This document shows, piece after piece, positions 7,547 through 16,094 of a stretch of DNA of 28,747 nt. This DNA is from an uncultured Oscillospiraceae bacterium (GTDB taxonomy: Bacteria > Bacillota > Clostridia > Oscillospirales > Ruminococcaceae). The notes beneath the pieces were generated by a model, which was not told where the DNA came from, made no database searches, and was given only the letters and a program-made list of their open reading frames with translations. Made by a program: the position numbers and the translations under genes. Positions within the stretch are counted from its first letter, which is position 1. Each line of letters opens with the position of its first letter. Location: the NCBI GenBank assembly GCA_900553955.1, contig USFO01000008.1, forward strand, positions 1 to 28,747, written 5' to 3'.

Positions 7547-8747
7547 AAAGATCACTTCCCGCCGTAAAAACTTCATCGTAAAGCTGAAGATTTCCGGTTT
7601 CGCCCCTGTACCACTTTGCAATGACGTAGCCGTTGCCCTCGTAGCTTATCTCGATTTTTCTGAACTTGACTTCGCCGCGGTCAAGGATGAACACACCCAT
7701 GTTCTGCTCGTTGTCAAAACGAACGGCGCTTTGCGAAACGCGAAGTCCGCTTATGGTGCTGAACACAATGTCCGCGCTTACCTGCCGGAGGGACGCTACT
7801 TCCGAAGTGAATTTTTCGCAAAGCAAAAAAACAATGGTGTTTTCACTTGTTTCGTCTTTGAGCACAGAGTCAACCTTGAACTTTATGCTGTCGTTTATTC
7901 CGTCAAAATTAACCTCAACGCTTCTGCCCTCGTAAAAGCTTTTTGCTTCCTCGTCGCTTACAGAAATCACATAGTACCACTTGTAGTCGTCGGCGATTTT
8001 GCCCACGGCGGGTTCAACTGTGACCACTTGGGTTTCTATAATATCCTCAAGCTGAGCGGCAGTCATTTCAAACATATTTTCCTTGTTTATCAGCCCCTCA
8101 AAGCCGTCCACCTCGGAAATGAAATATCCGGTTTTGGGGCTTACCACCGTTTCAGCGGCGTCGGCTCCTATTTCATCTTTCAGCTCGCTGCATTCGGCGC
8201 TTAGAATGGCTATTCTGTCCTCGAATTTGTTCTCCTCACCGGTTATAACGGTCTTTTTGTTGATGGCAAGCAGCAGGCTTTCCTTCGCGGAGGATAGTGC
8301 GGAAAGGTTTTTGCCGTCAAGCGCCTCCGCATAATCCGCAACTGCGGAACCAATTTGGGTGTTGATAAACTCCATGGTTCCGTAAAGCTGAGAATTACCT
8401 CTGCTTGCTTCCTGAAGCAGGCTTATCTCCTTTTCAAGCTCCTCCGCTCTTATCATTTTGTCCACCGTATCCGCGGAAGCGTGGGTGTACGCAACGGTTT
8501 TGTTTTTGAGCACGCGCTGGGCATCCTCATAAACATAGCTGACGCTTCCGCTGGCGTATTCGCTCTCGATAAGCGTTTCGCTGCGCACGGCAACCCCGTG
8601 AACGTGGAGCGCTTCACTCACGGAATACTCCGTTGTTATTTCGGTTTGATAGGGGTTATAAAAGAATCTGTATGCCTGATATCCTGCATAGAAGATGAAG
8701 AATGCCGACATAACCGCTGCCAGCAGCTTTATCATTTTTCCTTTCAT
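7524..8747 (-). CDS. HlyD-like membrane fusion / adaptor protein
   Basis: A 407-residue protein with one N-terminal transmembrane helix (about residues 7-27), a beta-rich segment, a helical hairpin region (about 95-190, rich in Glu/Leu/Lys) and a C-terminal beta-rich half containing SPKTGYFISEVDG, the barrel-sandwich pattern of HlyD/RND adaptors. HlyD adaptors bridge a transporter and the cell exterior, but no transporter gene is adjacent, and its position before the YggS-family gene and sepF suggests an envelope or division-linked role (inference). It starts with ATG after GGAGGAACA, overlapping the miaA stop by 4 bases (ATGA). Exact function unknown. Confidence 0.7.
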   Translation of the reverse strand: MKGKMIKLLAAVMSAFFIFYAGYQAYRFFYNPYQTEITTEYSVSEALHVHGVAVRSETLIESEYASGSVSYVYEDAQRVLKNKTVAYTHASADTVDKMIRAEELEKEISLLQEASRGNSQLYGTMEFINTQIGSAVADYAEALDGKNLSALSSAKESLLLAINKKTVITGEENKFEDRIAILSAECSELKDEIGADAAETVVSPKTGYFISEVDGFEGLINKENMFEMTAAQLEDIIETQVVTVEPAVGKIADDYKWYYVISVSDEEAKSFYEGRSVEVNFDGINDSIKFKVDSVLKDETSENTIVFLLCEKFTSEVASLRQVSADIVFSTISGLRVSQSAVRFDNEQNMGVFILDRGEVKFRKIEISYEGNGYVIAKWYRGETGNLQLYDEVFTAGSDLYVGKVID

Positions 8748-9697
8748 TGTTCCTCCAAAAATCCGCTTATTTTATCAAAAGCCGCTTGATAAAGCGTTTC
8801 TTTGCTTTCAAAGCAGTCATTATAGAACCAGTTTATTTCTTCGTTGCGGTGAAACCATGTAAGCTGGCGCTTTGCATAATGGCGAGTGTCCGCCTTCAGC
8901 TTCAGCACCGCTTCCTCAAGGGTTTCTTCGCCACGGAGGTATGGGTAAAACTCCTTGTAGCCGATTGCCTGCGCCGCCGTGCTCACGCCGCCGTGCTCAA
9001 AAAGAAGCTGTGCTTCCTCGAGCACGCCCTCCTCCATCATCTCGTCAATTCGGTGCTCAATTCTTTGATAGAGCTTCTCCCTGTCCTCAAATCCTGTGCC
9101 GATATAGCAAACTTTATACGGAGACGGCACAGAATGCGAGCGTTTTTTGTGCTCACTGAGGGGGATTCCTGTGATTTTGAGCACCTCCAGTGCTCGCACC
9201 ACACGCCCGAGATTATTCGGGTGAATTGCCGCAGCGGATTCCGGATCCTCGTACTCAAGCTGTGCATGGAGTGCTTCGTTCCCGTGCTCATTCGCAAAAG
9301 CGATTAGTTCTTTGCGCAATTTCGGGTCGCTTTTTATCTCGGAAAATTCAGTGTTAGTAAGCAAAGAATCCACATAAAGCCCCGTTCCTCCGCATATAAT
9401 CGGCAATTTTCCACGTTCGTACACTTCCTTTATTTTTTGAGCGGCATCCGCAACATAATTTGCGACGGAATAATCCTTGTCGATACTCAAAAAGCCGACC
9501 ATGTGGTGCGGCACACCGCGCATTTCTTCTGCGGTTGGCTTTGCCGTGCCGATTTCAAGCTCCGTATAAATCTGCATGGAGTCCGCGGAGATTACCTCTC
9601 CGCCAAAGCGCTCCGCCACGCTCACCGCAAGTCCGGTTTTTCCAGATGCGGTGGGTCCGACTATTGCGATTACGGGTATTTTTTCTTCCATGCTCAT
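8744..9697 (-). CDS. miaA: tRNA dimethylallyltransferase
   Basis: A 317-residue enzyme that adds a dimethylallyl group to N6 of A37 in tRNAs reading UNN codons. The P-loop GPTASGKT is at 14-21, followed by the conserved DSMQIY, the LEIGTAKP motif and GGTGLY, which belong to the DMAPP and tRNA-binding core. Near the C-terminus are QAIGYKE and RQLTWFHRN, both typical. The length is normal for bacteria. Two in-frame ATGs open the gene; the first (9697) has GGAAGG upstream and overlaps the mutL stop as ATGA. The mutL-miaA order is widely conserved; no hfq follows here. Confidence 0.97.
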   Translation of the reverse strand: MSMEEKIPVIAIVGPTASGKTGLAVSVAERFGGEVISADSMQIYTELEIGTAKPTAEEMRGVPHHMVGFLSIDKDYSVANYVADAAQKIKEVYERGKLPIICGGTGLYVDSLLTNTEFSEIKSDPKLRKELIAFANEHGNEALHAQLEYEDPESAAAIHPNNLGRVVRALEVLKITGIPLSEHKKRSHSVPSPYKVCYIGTGFEDREKLYQRIEHRIDEMMEEGVLEEAQLLFEHGGVSTAAQAIGYKEFYPYLRGEETLEEAVLKLKADTRHYAKRQLTWFHRNEEINWFYNDCFESKETLYQAAFDKISGFLEEQ

Positions 9698-11682
9698 TGC
9701 TGCCTTCCAAACATTCTTTCGAGTTTATTTTTCGTAAGGCTCACGGAAACCGGTCTGCCGTGGGGGCAGTACTTTATTTTCGGGTCGTTGAGCAGCGTGC
9801 TCACGATTTTTTCAAGCTCAAATTCCGAATTTGTATCGTTCGCTTTTATTGCCGCCCGACAGGCTATGTTTGCATAAAGGTGGTCAAGCTTGTACGGAGT
9901 TGCGTCGTTTTTGCATGCCGCCAAAGAATCCGCAATTTCGCCGATGATGTTTTCCGCATCCTTCGGCTTTACCCAGAACGGCAGCGAGCGGGTTATAATG
10001 CTTCCGCGGCCGAAGCCTTCCACAACAAAGCCGAATTTCTCCATCTCTGCGGCATTTTCAACCGCAGCTTCGCACTGCTCGTCGCCGAGATTGCAGGTTA
10101 TGGGCGAAATGAGGTACTGGCAGTCGAAAGCCTTCACACCGGCTTTGAGTTTTTCATAGAGTATTCTCTCATGGGCGGCGTGCTTATCAATAAAAATAAT
10201 TTCGTCTTCGGATTCAAGCAAAATATATGTCTTAAAAAGCTCCCCCACATATTTGAGCCTGCCGAAGGGCAAATCGTCGCCGGAAATATCCCGTGGAATT
10301 TCCGGCGCGGGCATTCCCGCCTTTTTAATAACATCGACGCTTTCCTTGTATTCCTTCGGAAGCTCCGTTCCGGTTTCAATGGCCTCGTCCACCGCCTTGC
10401 GGATTTTGTACTGCACGGTGTGGGTTATGTCGCCGTCGATTTTATAGGGCGTCAGACCGTCGTTATTACGGATTTCGTTTTCGGTATAATCCACAACGTC
10501 GTATTTGACATCGACTTTTTCGCTGTTCCACGGCGCGCGGACAAATGAAAATGCCGGCTGAGCGGGAAGCGTTGTTTGCTGAACAACCTCCTCAAAATGC
10601 TCGCGGACGGTTTTATCCCCAGCGTCCACTCTGTTCCAAAAATCCTTGTTCGCCCTTTTGGATTCCTCCAATACTGCGGACATATCCTTGGCGCTCAAGG
10701 CGGTTTTTACGCCGTAATATACGAGGTCAAAGACCTCTTTTTCGCTGGAAAAGCGCACTTCCATCTTCGCCGGATGAACGTTTACATCCACGGTTTCCGG
10801 CGGAATTTCTATGTTGAGCACGCAGCCCGGATATTTGCCCACCATGGCGGAGCCTTTGAACGCCTCCTCCAGTGCGACCATTGCCGTGCGCGTCTTTACA
10901 AATCTTCTGTTTATAAAAAAATTCTGAAAAATTCTGCTTGCTTTGGTGGCGCTCGGCCTTGTGATATACCCCTTTACGGCGAAGCCTGGCTTCGACATGG
11001 AGGAATAGTTCACCTCAAGCATATTGTCCGCAAATTCCCTGCCGTAAACGGAGGAAATTGCCGTGAGCATATCGCCGTTGCCGTAGGTGGAGAGCTTCGT
11101 TTCACCGTCACGGATAAAGCTGAACTTCACCTCCGGATAGGAAAGCGCAATCTTGTCCATAATCTGCGCCACGGCGTTCGCTTCGGAAACGTCTTTTTTC
11201 AGGAATTTCTGCCTTGCCGGGGTGTTATAGAAAAGGTCGCGCACAACAATGGTTGTGCCCTCCGGACAGCCGGCTTCCATCGGCTCGCCGATTTCGCAGT
11301 CGGTTGCTTCGCAGTGATAACCTATCTCCGCGCCCTTCGCCCTCGTGAGCATCTCCGTGTGGGAAACCGCCGCTATGGAAGCCAGAGCCTCTCCGCGAAA
11401 GCCGAATGTGCAAATTCTCTCCAAATCGCTTTCCTTGCCGATTTTGCTGGTGGCGTGGCGCAAAAATGCTTTGGGAATATCCTCTTTTTCAATTCCGCAG
11501 CCGTTATCCGTCACGCGGATAAACGTATTTCCGCCGTTTTTTATCTCAACGGCTATATTATCCGCTCCTGCATCAACAGCGTTTTCCACAAGCTCCTTCA
11601 CCACGGAGCAGGGTCTGTCCACCACTTCTCCTGCGGCTATAAGCTCCGCAACATGTTTATCAAGTACATTTATTCTTGGCAT
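9694..11682 (-). CDS. mutL: DNA mismatch repair protein MutL (endonuclease type)
   Basis: A 662-residue GHKL ATPase. N-terminal motifs: ELVENAVDAGA, DNGCGI and GFRGEALASI, which form the ATP site. After a variable linker (about 335-455) the C-terminal dimerisation/nuclease domain carries DKHAAHERILYE near residue 500; this keeps the Asp, His and Glu positions of the DQHA(x2)E(x4)E endonuclease motif with Gln replaced by Lys. Supporting motifs ACRAAIK and CPHGRP are also present. Such MutL proteins nick the daughter strand in organisms lacking MutH. It begins 14 bases after mutS with GGA upstream of the ATG. Confidence 0.97.
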   Translation of the reverse strand: MPRINVLDKHVAELIAAGEVVDRPCSVVKELVENAVDAGADNIAVEIKNGGNTFIRVTDNGCGIEKEDIPKAFLRHATSKIGKESDLERICTFGFRGEALASIAAVSHTEMLTRAKGAEIGYHCEATDCEIGEPMEAGCPEGTTIVVRDLFYNTPARQKFLKKDVSEANAVAQIMDKIALSYPEVKFSFIRDGETKLSTYGNGDMLTAISSVYGREFADNMLEVNYSSMSKPGFAVKGYITRPSATKASRIFQNFFINRRFVKTRTAMVALEEAFKGSAMVGKYPGCVLNIEIPPETVDVNVHPAKMEVRFSSEKEVFDLVYYGVKTALSAKDMSAVLEESKRANKDFWNRVDAGDKTVREHFEEVVQQTTLPAQPAFSFVRAPWNSEKVDVKYDVVDYTENEIRNNDGLTPYKIDGDITHTVQYKIRKAVDEAIETGTELPKEYKESVDVIKKAGMPAPEIPRDISGDDLPFGRLKYVGELFKTYILLESEDEIIFIDKHAAHERILYEKLKAGVKAFDCQYLISPITCNLGDEQCEAAVENAAEMEKFGFVVEGFGRGSIITRSLPFWVKPKDAENIIGEIADSLAACKNDATPYKLDHLYANIACRAAIKANDTNSEFELEKIVSTLLNDPKIKYCPHGRPVSVSLTKNKLERMFGRQQ

Positions 11683-11696
11683 TTTATTCCTTTCAG

Positions 11697-14303
11697 TCAG
11701 CTTTTAAGATAGCCTTTAAGCTCATACAGCAAATTCAGCGCCTCTATCGGGGTCAGAGTTTCCACATCCGTTTGGCGAAGAATTCTTTCCACATCGCTCT
11801 GCTGCGTAAAAAGGGTTATCTGCCCCTCCACATCCTCGTGCTGCTGCATTCTTGCTATTTTTTCGACCTCTTTGCCCTCCTCAAGCGCCGCAAGAATTTC
11901 CCTTGCGCGCTTTACAACGCCGTTCGGGATTCCTGCAAGCTTCGCTACCTCAATTCCGTAGCTGTCGTCGGCGCCGCCGCTTATTATTCGGCGAAGGAAA
12001 ATTATATCGTCGCCGCGCTTTTTAACGGCTATGTTATAGTTGCGAATGTTGGGGTATGCGCTTTCAAGCTCCGTAAGCTCATGATAGTGTGTAGCAAAAA
12101 GCGTCTTAGCACCCAGCTTTTTCTTGTCTGCGATATGCTCGAGCACCGCGTGGGCGATGCTCATACCGTCAAAGGTGCTTGTTCCTCTGCCAATTTCGTC
12201 GAGGATAAGCAGGCTTTTCGATGTGGCGTTTTTCAGAATATCCGCCACCTCGCTCATCTCCACCATAAAGGTGGACTGCCCGGCGGAAAGGTCGTCCGAA
12301 GCGCCCACTCTGGTATAAACTCCGTCAACAATGCCTATATGCGCGCTTTTCGCCGGAACGAAGCAGCCTATCTGTGCCATTACGGTGATAAGCGCCACCT
12401 GCCGCATATATGTAGATTTGCCCGCCATGTTCGGGCCGGTGATAACCGCAATCTGGTTTTCGCGGTTATCGAGCAGCACGTCGTTCGGAACAAACGGTCC
12501 GCCGTGAAGCATACGCTCCACCACTGGGTGGCGACCCTCGGTAATTTCGATAGTGTCGCTCATATCCACCACGGGGCGGCAATAGTTGTTCCTTGCGGAA
12601 ACCTCCGCAAAGGAATTGAGCACATCAAGTGCCGCAACCGCATCCGCCGCAGCCTGCACTCTGTTCACCTGCGCCGCAATTTGAGCACGCACCTCCTCAA
12701 AGAGCCGCGCTTCGAGCACTAGAATTTTATCGTGAGCACCGAGCACCTTTTCTTCAAGCTCCTTCAGCTCCTGCGTAATGTAGCGTTCACCGTTGGCAAG
12801 GGTCTGCTTACGTATGTACTCCGGCGGAACAAGGTGCTGGTATGACTTCGACACCTCAATATAGTATCCGAAAACATGGTTGTACCCAATTTTCAGCTTC
12901 GGTATGCCGGTGCGTTCCTTTTCGGTGGCCTCGATTGCGGTTATTTTATCTTTTATATTGCCCGCAAGGTCGCGCAGGTCGTCAAGCTCCGAATTGTACC
13001 CGGTGTTTATAACGCCGCCGTCCTTGAGCGTCGTGGGCGGCTCCTCCTTTATGGCGGAATCTATCAGCGCTTTTATGTCGTCAAGGGTATCAATCCGCGC
13101 GCAAATATCCGAAAGCAGCGCCGACTGCGTTCCCCCGAGCAGACTTTTAAGCTTCGGCAAATGCGCCGCGCTCGCCGCAAGAGTTTTGTATTCCCTGGGG
13201 CTTGCGTTCCCGAAAATAATGCGGGTCATCATCCGCTCAAGGTCATGTATGCCGGAAAGCTCCGCCGCAATATCTCCGGAGAGCATGGGGTCGTTCAGCA
13301 GTGCTTCAACGGCATACAGGCGTTTATCAATCTTTACGGGATCCAGCAGCGGACGGTCGATATACGCCCGCAAAAGCCGCCGTCCCATGGAGGTGTTGGT
13401 TTTGTCCAGCACCCAAAGCAGCGTTCCGCGCTTTTCCCTGCCCCTCATTGTTTCCGTAAGCTCCAAATTGCGGCGCGCAGATAAATCAAGCTTCATAAAT
13501 GCGCCGTCCGAATAGAACTGAACATTTGAAATTCGGGTGGCGCCGTTTTTCTGCGTTGCATAAATGTAGCGAAGCAGCGCGGAAACGCAGCGTTCCTCCG
13601 CCAAAAGCGCAAAGCCCAGCTCCTTGGGGCTTTTATTGTCAAAATGGTCGTGTATAATCTTCTCAACAAGGGGCTTTTCGTATTCCGCAGAGTCTATCTG
13701 CTCGCCCATGCAGTCAATGCGCTCCTTTATAAAAGCGCAGGCTGTTTTGTAATCGAGAAATTCGTCGTTAAAAAGAATTTCACTGGGATTATATCTGCTT
13801 ATTTCCTCGATAATGCGGGTTTCGGCGTTCTTTTCATTCTCGCCTCCGGTGCATTTAAGTTCGCCGGTGGTTACATCGCAAAAGCAAATTCCAAATGAAT
13901 TTTCGTCAACATAAAGGCTGCAAATATAGTTGTTGGCGCTTTCCTCAAGCATGGAATTTTCCACCACCGTGCCCGGAGTTATTACACGCACGATGTCACG
14001 CTTTACAAGTCCCTTTGCGGTTGCCGGATCCTCCATCTGCTCGCAGATTGCGACCTTGTAGCCTTTTTTTATAAGGCGCGCAACATAGGATTCATAGCTG
14101 TGGTATGGAACGCCGCACATGGGAGCTCGCTCCTCCTGGCCGCATTCCTTGCCCGTGAGCGTAAGCTCAAGCTCCTTTGACGCTGTTTTTGCATCGTCGT
14201 AGAACATTTCATAGAAGTCGCCCAAACGGAAGAAAAGTATAGCGTCCTTATTCCTGCTTTTTACATCAAAATATTGTTTCATCATCGGGGAAAGCTCCGC
14301 CAC
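11697..14303 (-). CDS. mutS: DNA mismatch repair protein MutS
   Basis: An 868-residue mismatch-recognition ATPase. The mismatch-binding Phe-x-Glu is in GDFYEMFYDDA near the N-terminus; the connector, core, clamp and lever regions follow; the ATPase has Walker A GPNMAGKST near residue 622, Walker B LLILDEIGRGTSTFDG, and the conserved FATHYHEL. The C-terminal helices end in the usual dimerisation tail. The start is a GTG at 14303 (encoding MAELSPMMKQY), chosen because GGAGGTG lies 5 bases upstream and the family normally begins M-A-E-L; an ATG six codons later is less likely. It is the first gene of the long operon. Confidence 0.97.
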   Translation of the reverse strand: MAELSPMMKQYFDVKSRNKDAILFFRLGDFYEMFYDDAKTASKELELTLTGKECGQEERAPMCGVPYHSYESYVARLIKKGYKVAICEQMEDPATAKGLVKRDIVRVITPGTVVENSMLEESANNYICSLYVDENSFGICFCDVTTGELKCTGGENEKNAETRIIEEISRYNPSEILFNDEFLDYKTACAFIKERIDCMGEQIDSAEYEKPLVEKIIHDHFDNKSPKELGFALLAEERCVSALLRYIYATQKNGATRISNVQFYSDGAFMKLDLSARRNLELTETMRGREKRGTLLWVLDKTNTSMGRRLLRAYIDRPLLDPVKIDKRLYAVEALLNDPMLSGDIAAELSGIHDLERMMTRIIFGNASPREYKTLAASAAHLPKLKSLLGGTQSALLSDICARIDTLDDIKALIDSAIKEEPPTTLKDGGVINTGYNSELDDLRDLAGNIKDKITAIEATEKERTGIPKLKIGYNHVFGYYIEVSKSYQHLVPPEYIRKQTLANGERYITQELKELEEKVLGAHDKILVLEARLFEEVRAQIAAQVNRVQAAADAVAALDVLNSFAEVSARNNYCRPVVDMSDTIEITEGRHPVVERMLHGGPFVPNDVLLDNRENQIAVITGPNMAGKSTYMRQVALITVMAQIGCFVPAKSAHIGIVDGVYTRVGASDDLSAGQSTFMVEMSEVADILKNATSKSLLILDEIGRGTSTFDGMSIAHAVLEHIADKKKLGAKTLFATHYHELTELESAYPNIRNYNIAVKKRGDDIIFLRRIISGGADDSYGIEVAKLAGIPNGVVKRAREILAALEEGKEVEKIARMQQHEDVEGQITLFTQQSDVERILRQTDVETLTPIEALNLLYELKGYLKS

Positions 14304-14337
14304 AAAAACACCTCCGCCCCCGAGTTATATATATTTT

Positions 14338-14366
14338 ATTTTATCATAATATACAGAATAGTTCAA
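14338..14366 (-). promoter_or_regulatory. Putative sigma-A promoter of the mutS operon
   Basis: On the minus strand -35 TTGAAC (plus 14361-14366), a 17-base spacer and -10 TAAAAT (14338-14343) stand about 35 bases before the mutS GTG. The -35 directly abuts the T run of the thiT terminator, so the two transcription units are packed back to back. Confidence 0.7.
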
Positions 14367-14407
14367 GAAAAAATATGGAGCGCATATTCCTGCGCTCCAT
14401 ATTTTTT
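14361..14407 (-). terminator. Strong intrinsic terminator after thiT
   Basis: A 17-base perfect stem (14368-14384 with 14391-14407) encloses a 6-base loop. The GC core GGAGCGCA is flanked by A runs on one side and T runs on the other, so it can act in either direction; in context it ends the thiT transcript, and the mutS promoter begins immediately after it. Confidence 0.9.
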
Positions 14408-14416
14408 CATTAAGAA

Positions 14417-15004
14417 TTATTTAATTTTTCCGGTAAAGATGTTCGGTACCGCTTTCATAAGAATTACCGCCACAACGGAGGTGATTATCGCCTCCGGAAG
14501 CATATAGGAGCCGTTGTAATAAAGCGAATATACCGGTGCTATCATTCCGAGGTCGTTCGGCCAAAGAGCGTCCCATATCACCCATCCGGTGATGAAGTGG
14601 CAGGCAAAGCGGACAAAGAATGTCACCCAAATTCCCGCAGCCAAAGCGACGGGCTGATTTTTGATTACATTCCTGAACATTCCCGCAAAGCCGATTACGG
14701 TGTATGCGATAATGTAGTCAAGCAGGATAATCGCTATCGCCATGGGAACGGAAGTCGCGTACTGAACATTGTCTACGCCCTGCACAAGCTGAATAAGGCT
14801 GTATGCAAACGCGGTGAACGCGCCCCAGCGACAGCCGTATATGTAGGAAACTATAACAAGGGGCAGCATGGAGCAAAAGGTAACTCCGCCGCCGAACAGC
14901 CAAAGTCCGCCGAATTTGAAGATATCGAGGCTCAAAACCGTTCCGATTGCTATCATTATGGCGCTCAGCACTATCTTCTTCAATGTTTCGTTTCTGTTTT
15001 CCAT
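14417..15004 (-). CDS. thiT: ECF-type thiamine transporter S component ThiT
   Basis: A 195-residue integral membrane protein with about six hydrophobic helices. It has the ThiT pattern: LWLFGGGVTFCSMLPL, YGCRWGAFTAFAYSLIQLVQG, and LLDYIIAYTVIGFAG followed by the helix region around HFITGWVIW. ThiT binds thiamine with very high affinity and is energised by a shared EcfAA'T module, which is not encoded here. The ATG follows GGAGG by 9 bases. The TPP riboswitch directly upstream independently supports the substrate. Transcription ends at the perfect hairpin just downstream. Confidence 0.95.
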   Translation of the reverse strand: MENRNETLKKIVLSAIMIAIGTVLSLDIFKFGGLWLFGGGVTFCSMLPLVIVSYIYGCRWGAFTAFAYSLIQLVQGVDNVQYATSVPMAIAIILLDYIIAYTVIGFAGMFRNVIKNQPVALAAGIWVTFFVRFACHFITGWVIWDALWPNDLGMIAPVYSLYYNGSYMLPEAIITSVVAVILMKAVPNIFTGKIK

Positions 15005-15022
15005 TTTATTCTTCCTCCGTTA

Positions 15023-15062
15023 AAATAAAAAATTGTCGTGGCACGGGAAAATGCCACGACAA
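15023..15062 (-). terminator. Riboswitch-controlled terminator before thiT
   Basis: On the minus strand TTGTCGTGGCA pairs perfectly with TGCCACGACAA (11 pairs; plus 15033-15043 and 15052-15062) around an 8-base loop and is followed by TTTTTTATTTTA. It sits between the TPP aptamer and the thiT ribosome binding site, so it is the probable expression platform: thiamine pyrophosphate binding would favour this terminator. Confidence 0.9.
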
Positions 15063-15079
15063 GAATAAACCGTCATGCG

Positions 15080-15157
15080 ACACTCCCTACGCCGGTATTG
15101 TCCGGATCAGGTCAAAGGGTTCGGCAAACGCCGTCTCAGCCAAAGGCGCCCCTGTGT
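15080..15157 (-). promoter_or_regulatory. TPP riboswitch (THI element) aptamer
   Basis: Read on the minus strand, the element has the THI-box order: ACACAGGGGCGCC, then the invariant CTGAGA (plus 15134-15139), a short variable arm, ACCTGATC (15105-15112), and GCGTAGGGA (15084-15092) closing with GTGT, which pairs with the opening ACAC to form P1. Sequence and spacing match the thiamine pyrophosphate aptamer. The 5' end lies only 23 bases after the stop codon of the SPFH gene and no clear promoter is visible in that gap, so it may control thiT inside a longer transcript. Confidence 0.96.
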
Positions 15158-15179
15158 AATTGTTTTTTTGTTTTACGAA

Positions 15180-16094
15180 TTATTCTGCGGCAGGCTCCGT
15201 TGCCACTTCCTTTACGGAAGTCACAAGGCTTGAGAGGGACTGAATTTCGCTCGGAATAATAATTTTGGTGGCCTTTCCGTCGGCGGCCTTCTGAAAAGCC
15301 TCGTAACTTTTCAGCTTGAGCACCGCCTCGGAGGGATTCGCCTTATTGAGCAGCTCAATGGAGTCCGCAAGAGCCTTCTGCACCGCAAGAATGGCCTCTG
15401 CCTCGCCCTGCGCTTCGCGGATTTTGGCTTCCTTAACGGCCTCCGCACGCAGAATTGCGGATTCCTTTTCGCCCTCCGCAATAAGAATTTGGCTCTTCTT
15501 TTCGCCTTCCGCACGAAGCAGGGTTTCGCGGCGCTCGCGCTCCGCTTTCATCTGCTTTTCCATGGCGTCCTGAATTTCACGCGGCGGAATGATGTTTTTA
15601 AGCTCAACGCGGTTCACCTTAATGCCCCATTTATCCGTTGCGGTATCGAGGATTGAGGTAATTTTCACATTGATAACATCGCGGCTCGTTAAGGTGCTGT
15701 CAAGCTCCAGTTCGCCTATGATGTTACGAAGGGTGGTTGCGGTCAGGTTTTCGATAGCGGAAAGCGGGCGCTCCACACCGTAGGTGAAAAGCTTGGCGTC
15801 GGTTATCTGATAGAAAACGACCGTATCTATCTGCATGGTTACGTTATCCTTTGTGATAACCGGCTGCGGCTTGAAGTCGACCACCTGTTCCTTTATGGAA
15901 ACCTTCTTTGCAATTCTGTCGAAGAACGGAACCTTAAAGTGCAAACCCGTTTCCCAGGTTGCGTAATAAGTTCCGAGTCGTTCGATTACAAAAACCGTTG
16001 CCTGGGGAACGATTTTGATGTTCGCCGCCGCAATGAGCAGCAGAATAAACACAAAAAGAAGTCCTATAAAAATTCCTATGATTTGTTCGGGCAT
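15180..16094 (-). CDS. SPFH/stomatin-family membrane protein (QmcA-like)
   Basis: A 304-residue protein: N-terminal membrane helix (about residues 4-24), SPFH/band-7 domain (about 25-190) with VFVIERLGTYYATWETGLHFKVPF and VKEQVVDFKPQ-type segments, and a helical Ala/Glu-rich C-terminal region (about 190-260) that drives oligomerisation. Family members form large membrane-associated cages or microdomains and are commonly paired with NfeD. Here the ATG directly follows the nfeD stop (TAAATG), with GAGGAGG upstream, so the two are co-translated. Precise role is unknown; membrane quality control or fluidity is the usual inference. Confidence 0.93.
   Translation of the reverse strand: MPEQIIGIFIGLLFVFILLLIAAANIKIVPQATVFVIERLGTYYATWETGLHFKVPFFDRIAKKVSIKEQVVDFKPQPVITKDNVTMQIDTVVFYQITDAKLFTYGVERPLSAIENLTATTLRNIIGELELDSTLTSRDVINVKITSILDTATDKWGIKVNRVELKNIIPPREIQDAMEKQMKAERERRETLLRAEGEKKSQILIAEGEKESAILRAEAVKEAKIREAQGEAEAILAVQKALADSIELLNKANPSEAVLKLKSYEAFQKAADGKATKIIIPSEIQSLSSLVTSVKEVATEPAAE

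Noticed and set aside
9460..10548. Long plus-strand frame across miaA and mutL (and a similar one at 10576-11712)
   Set aside because: Both are antisense to conserved genes with all motifs intact, with no ribosome binding site or recognisable domain.
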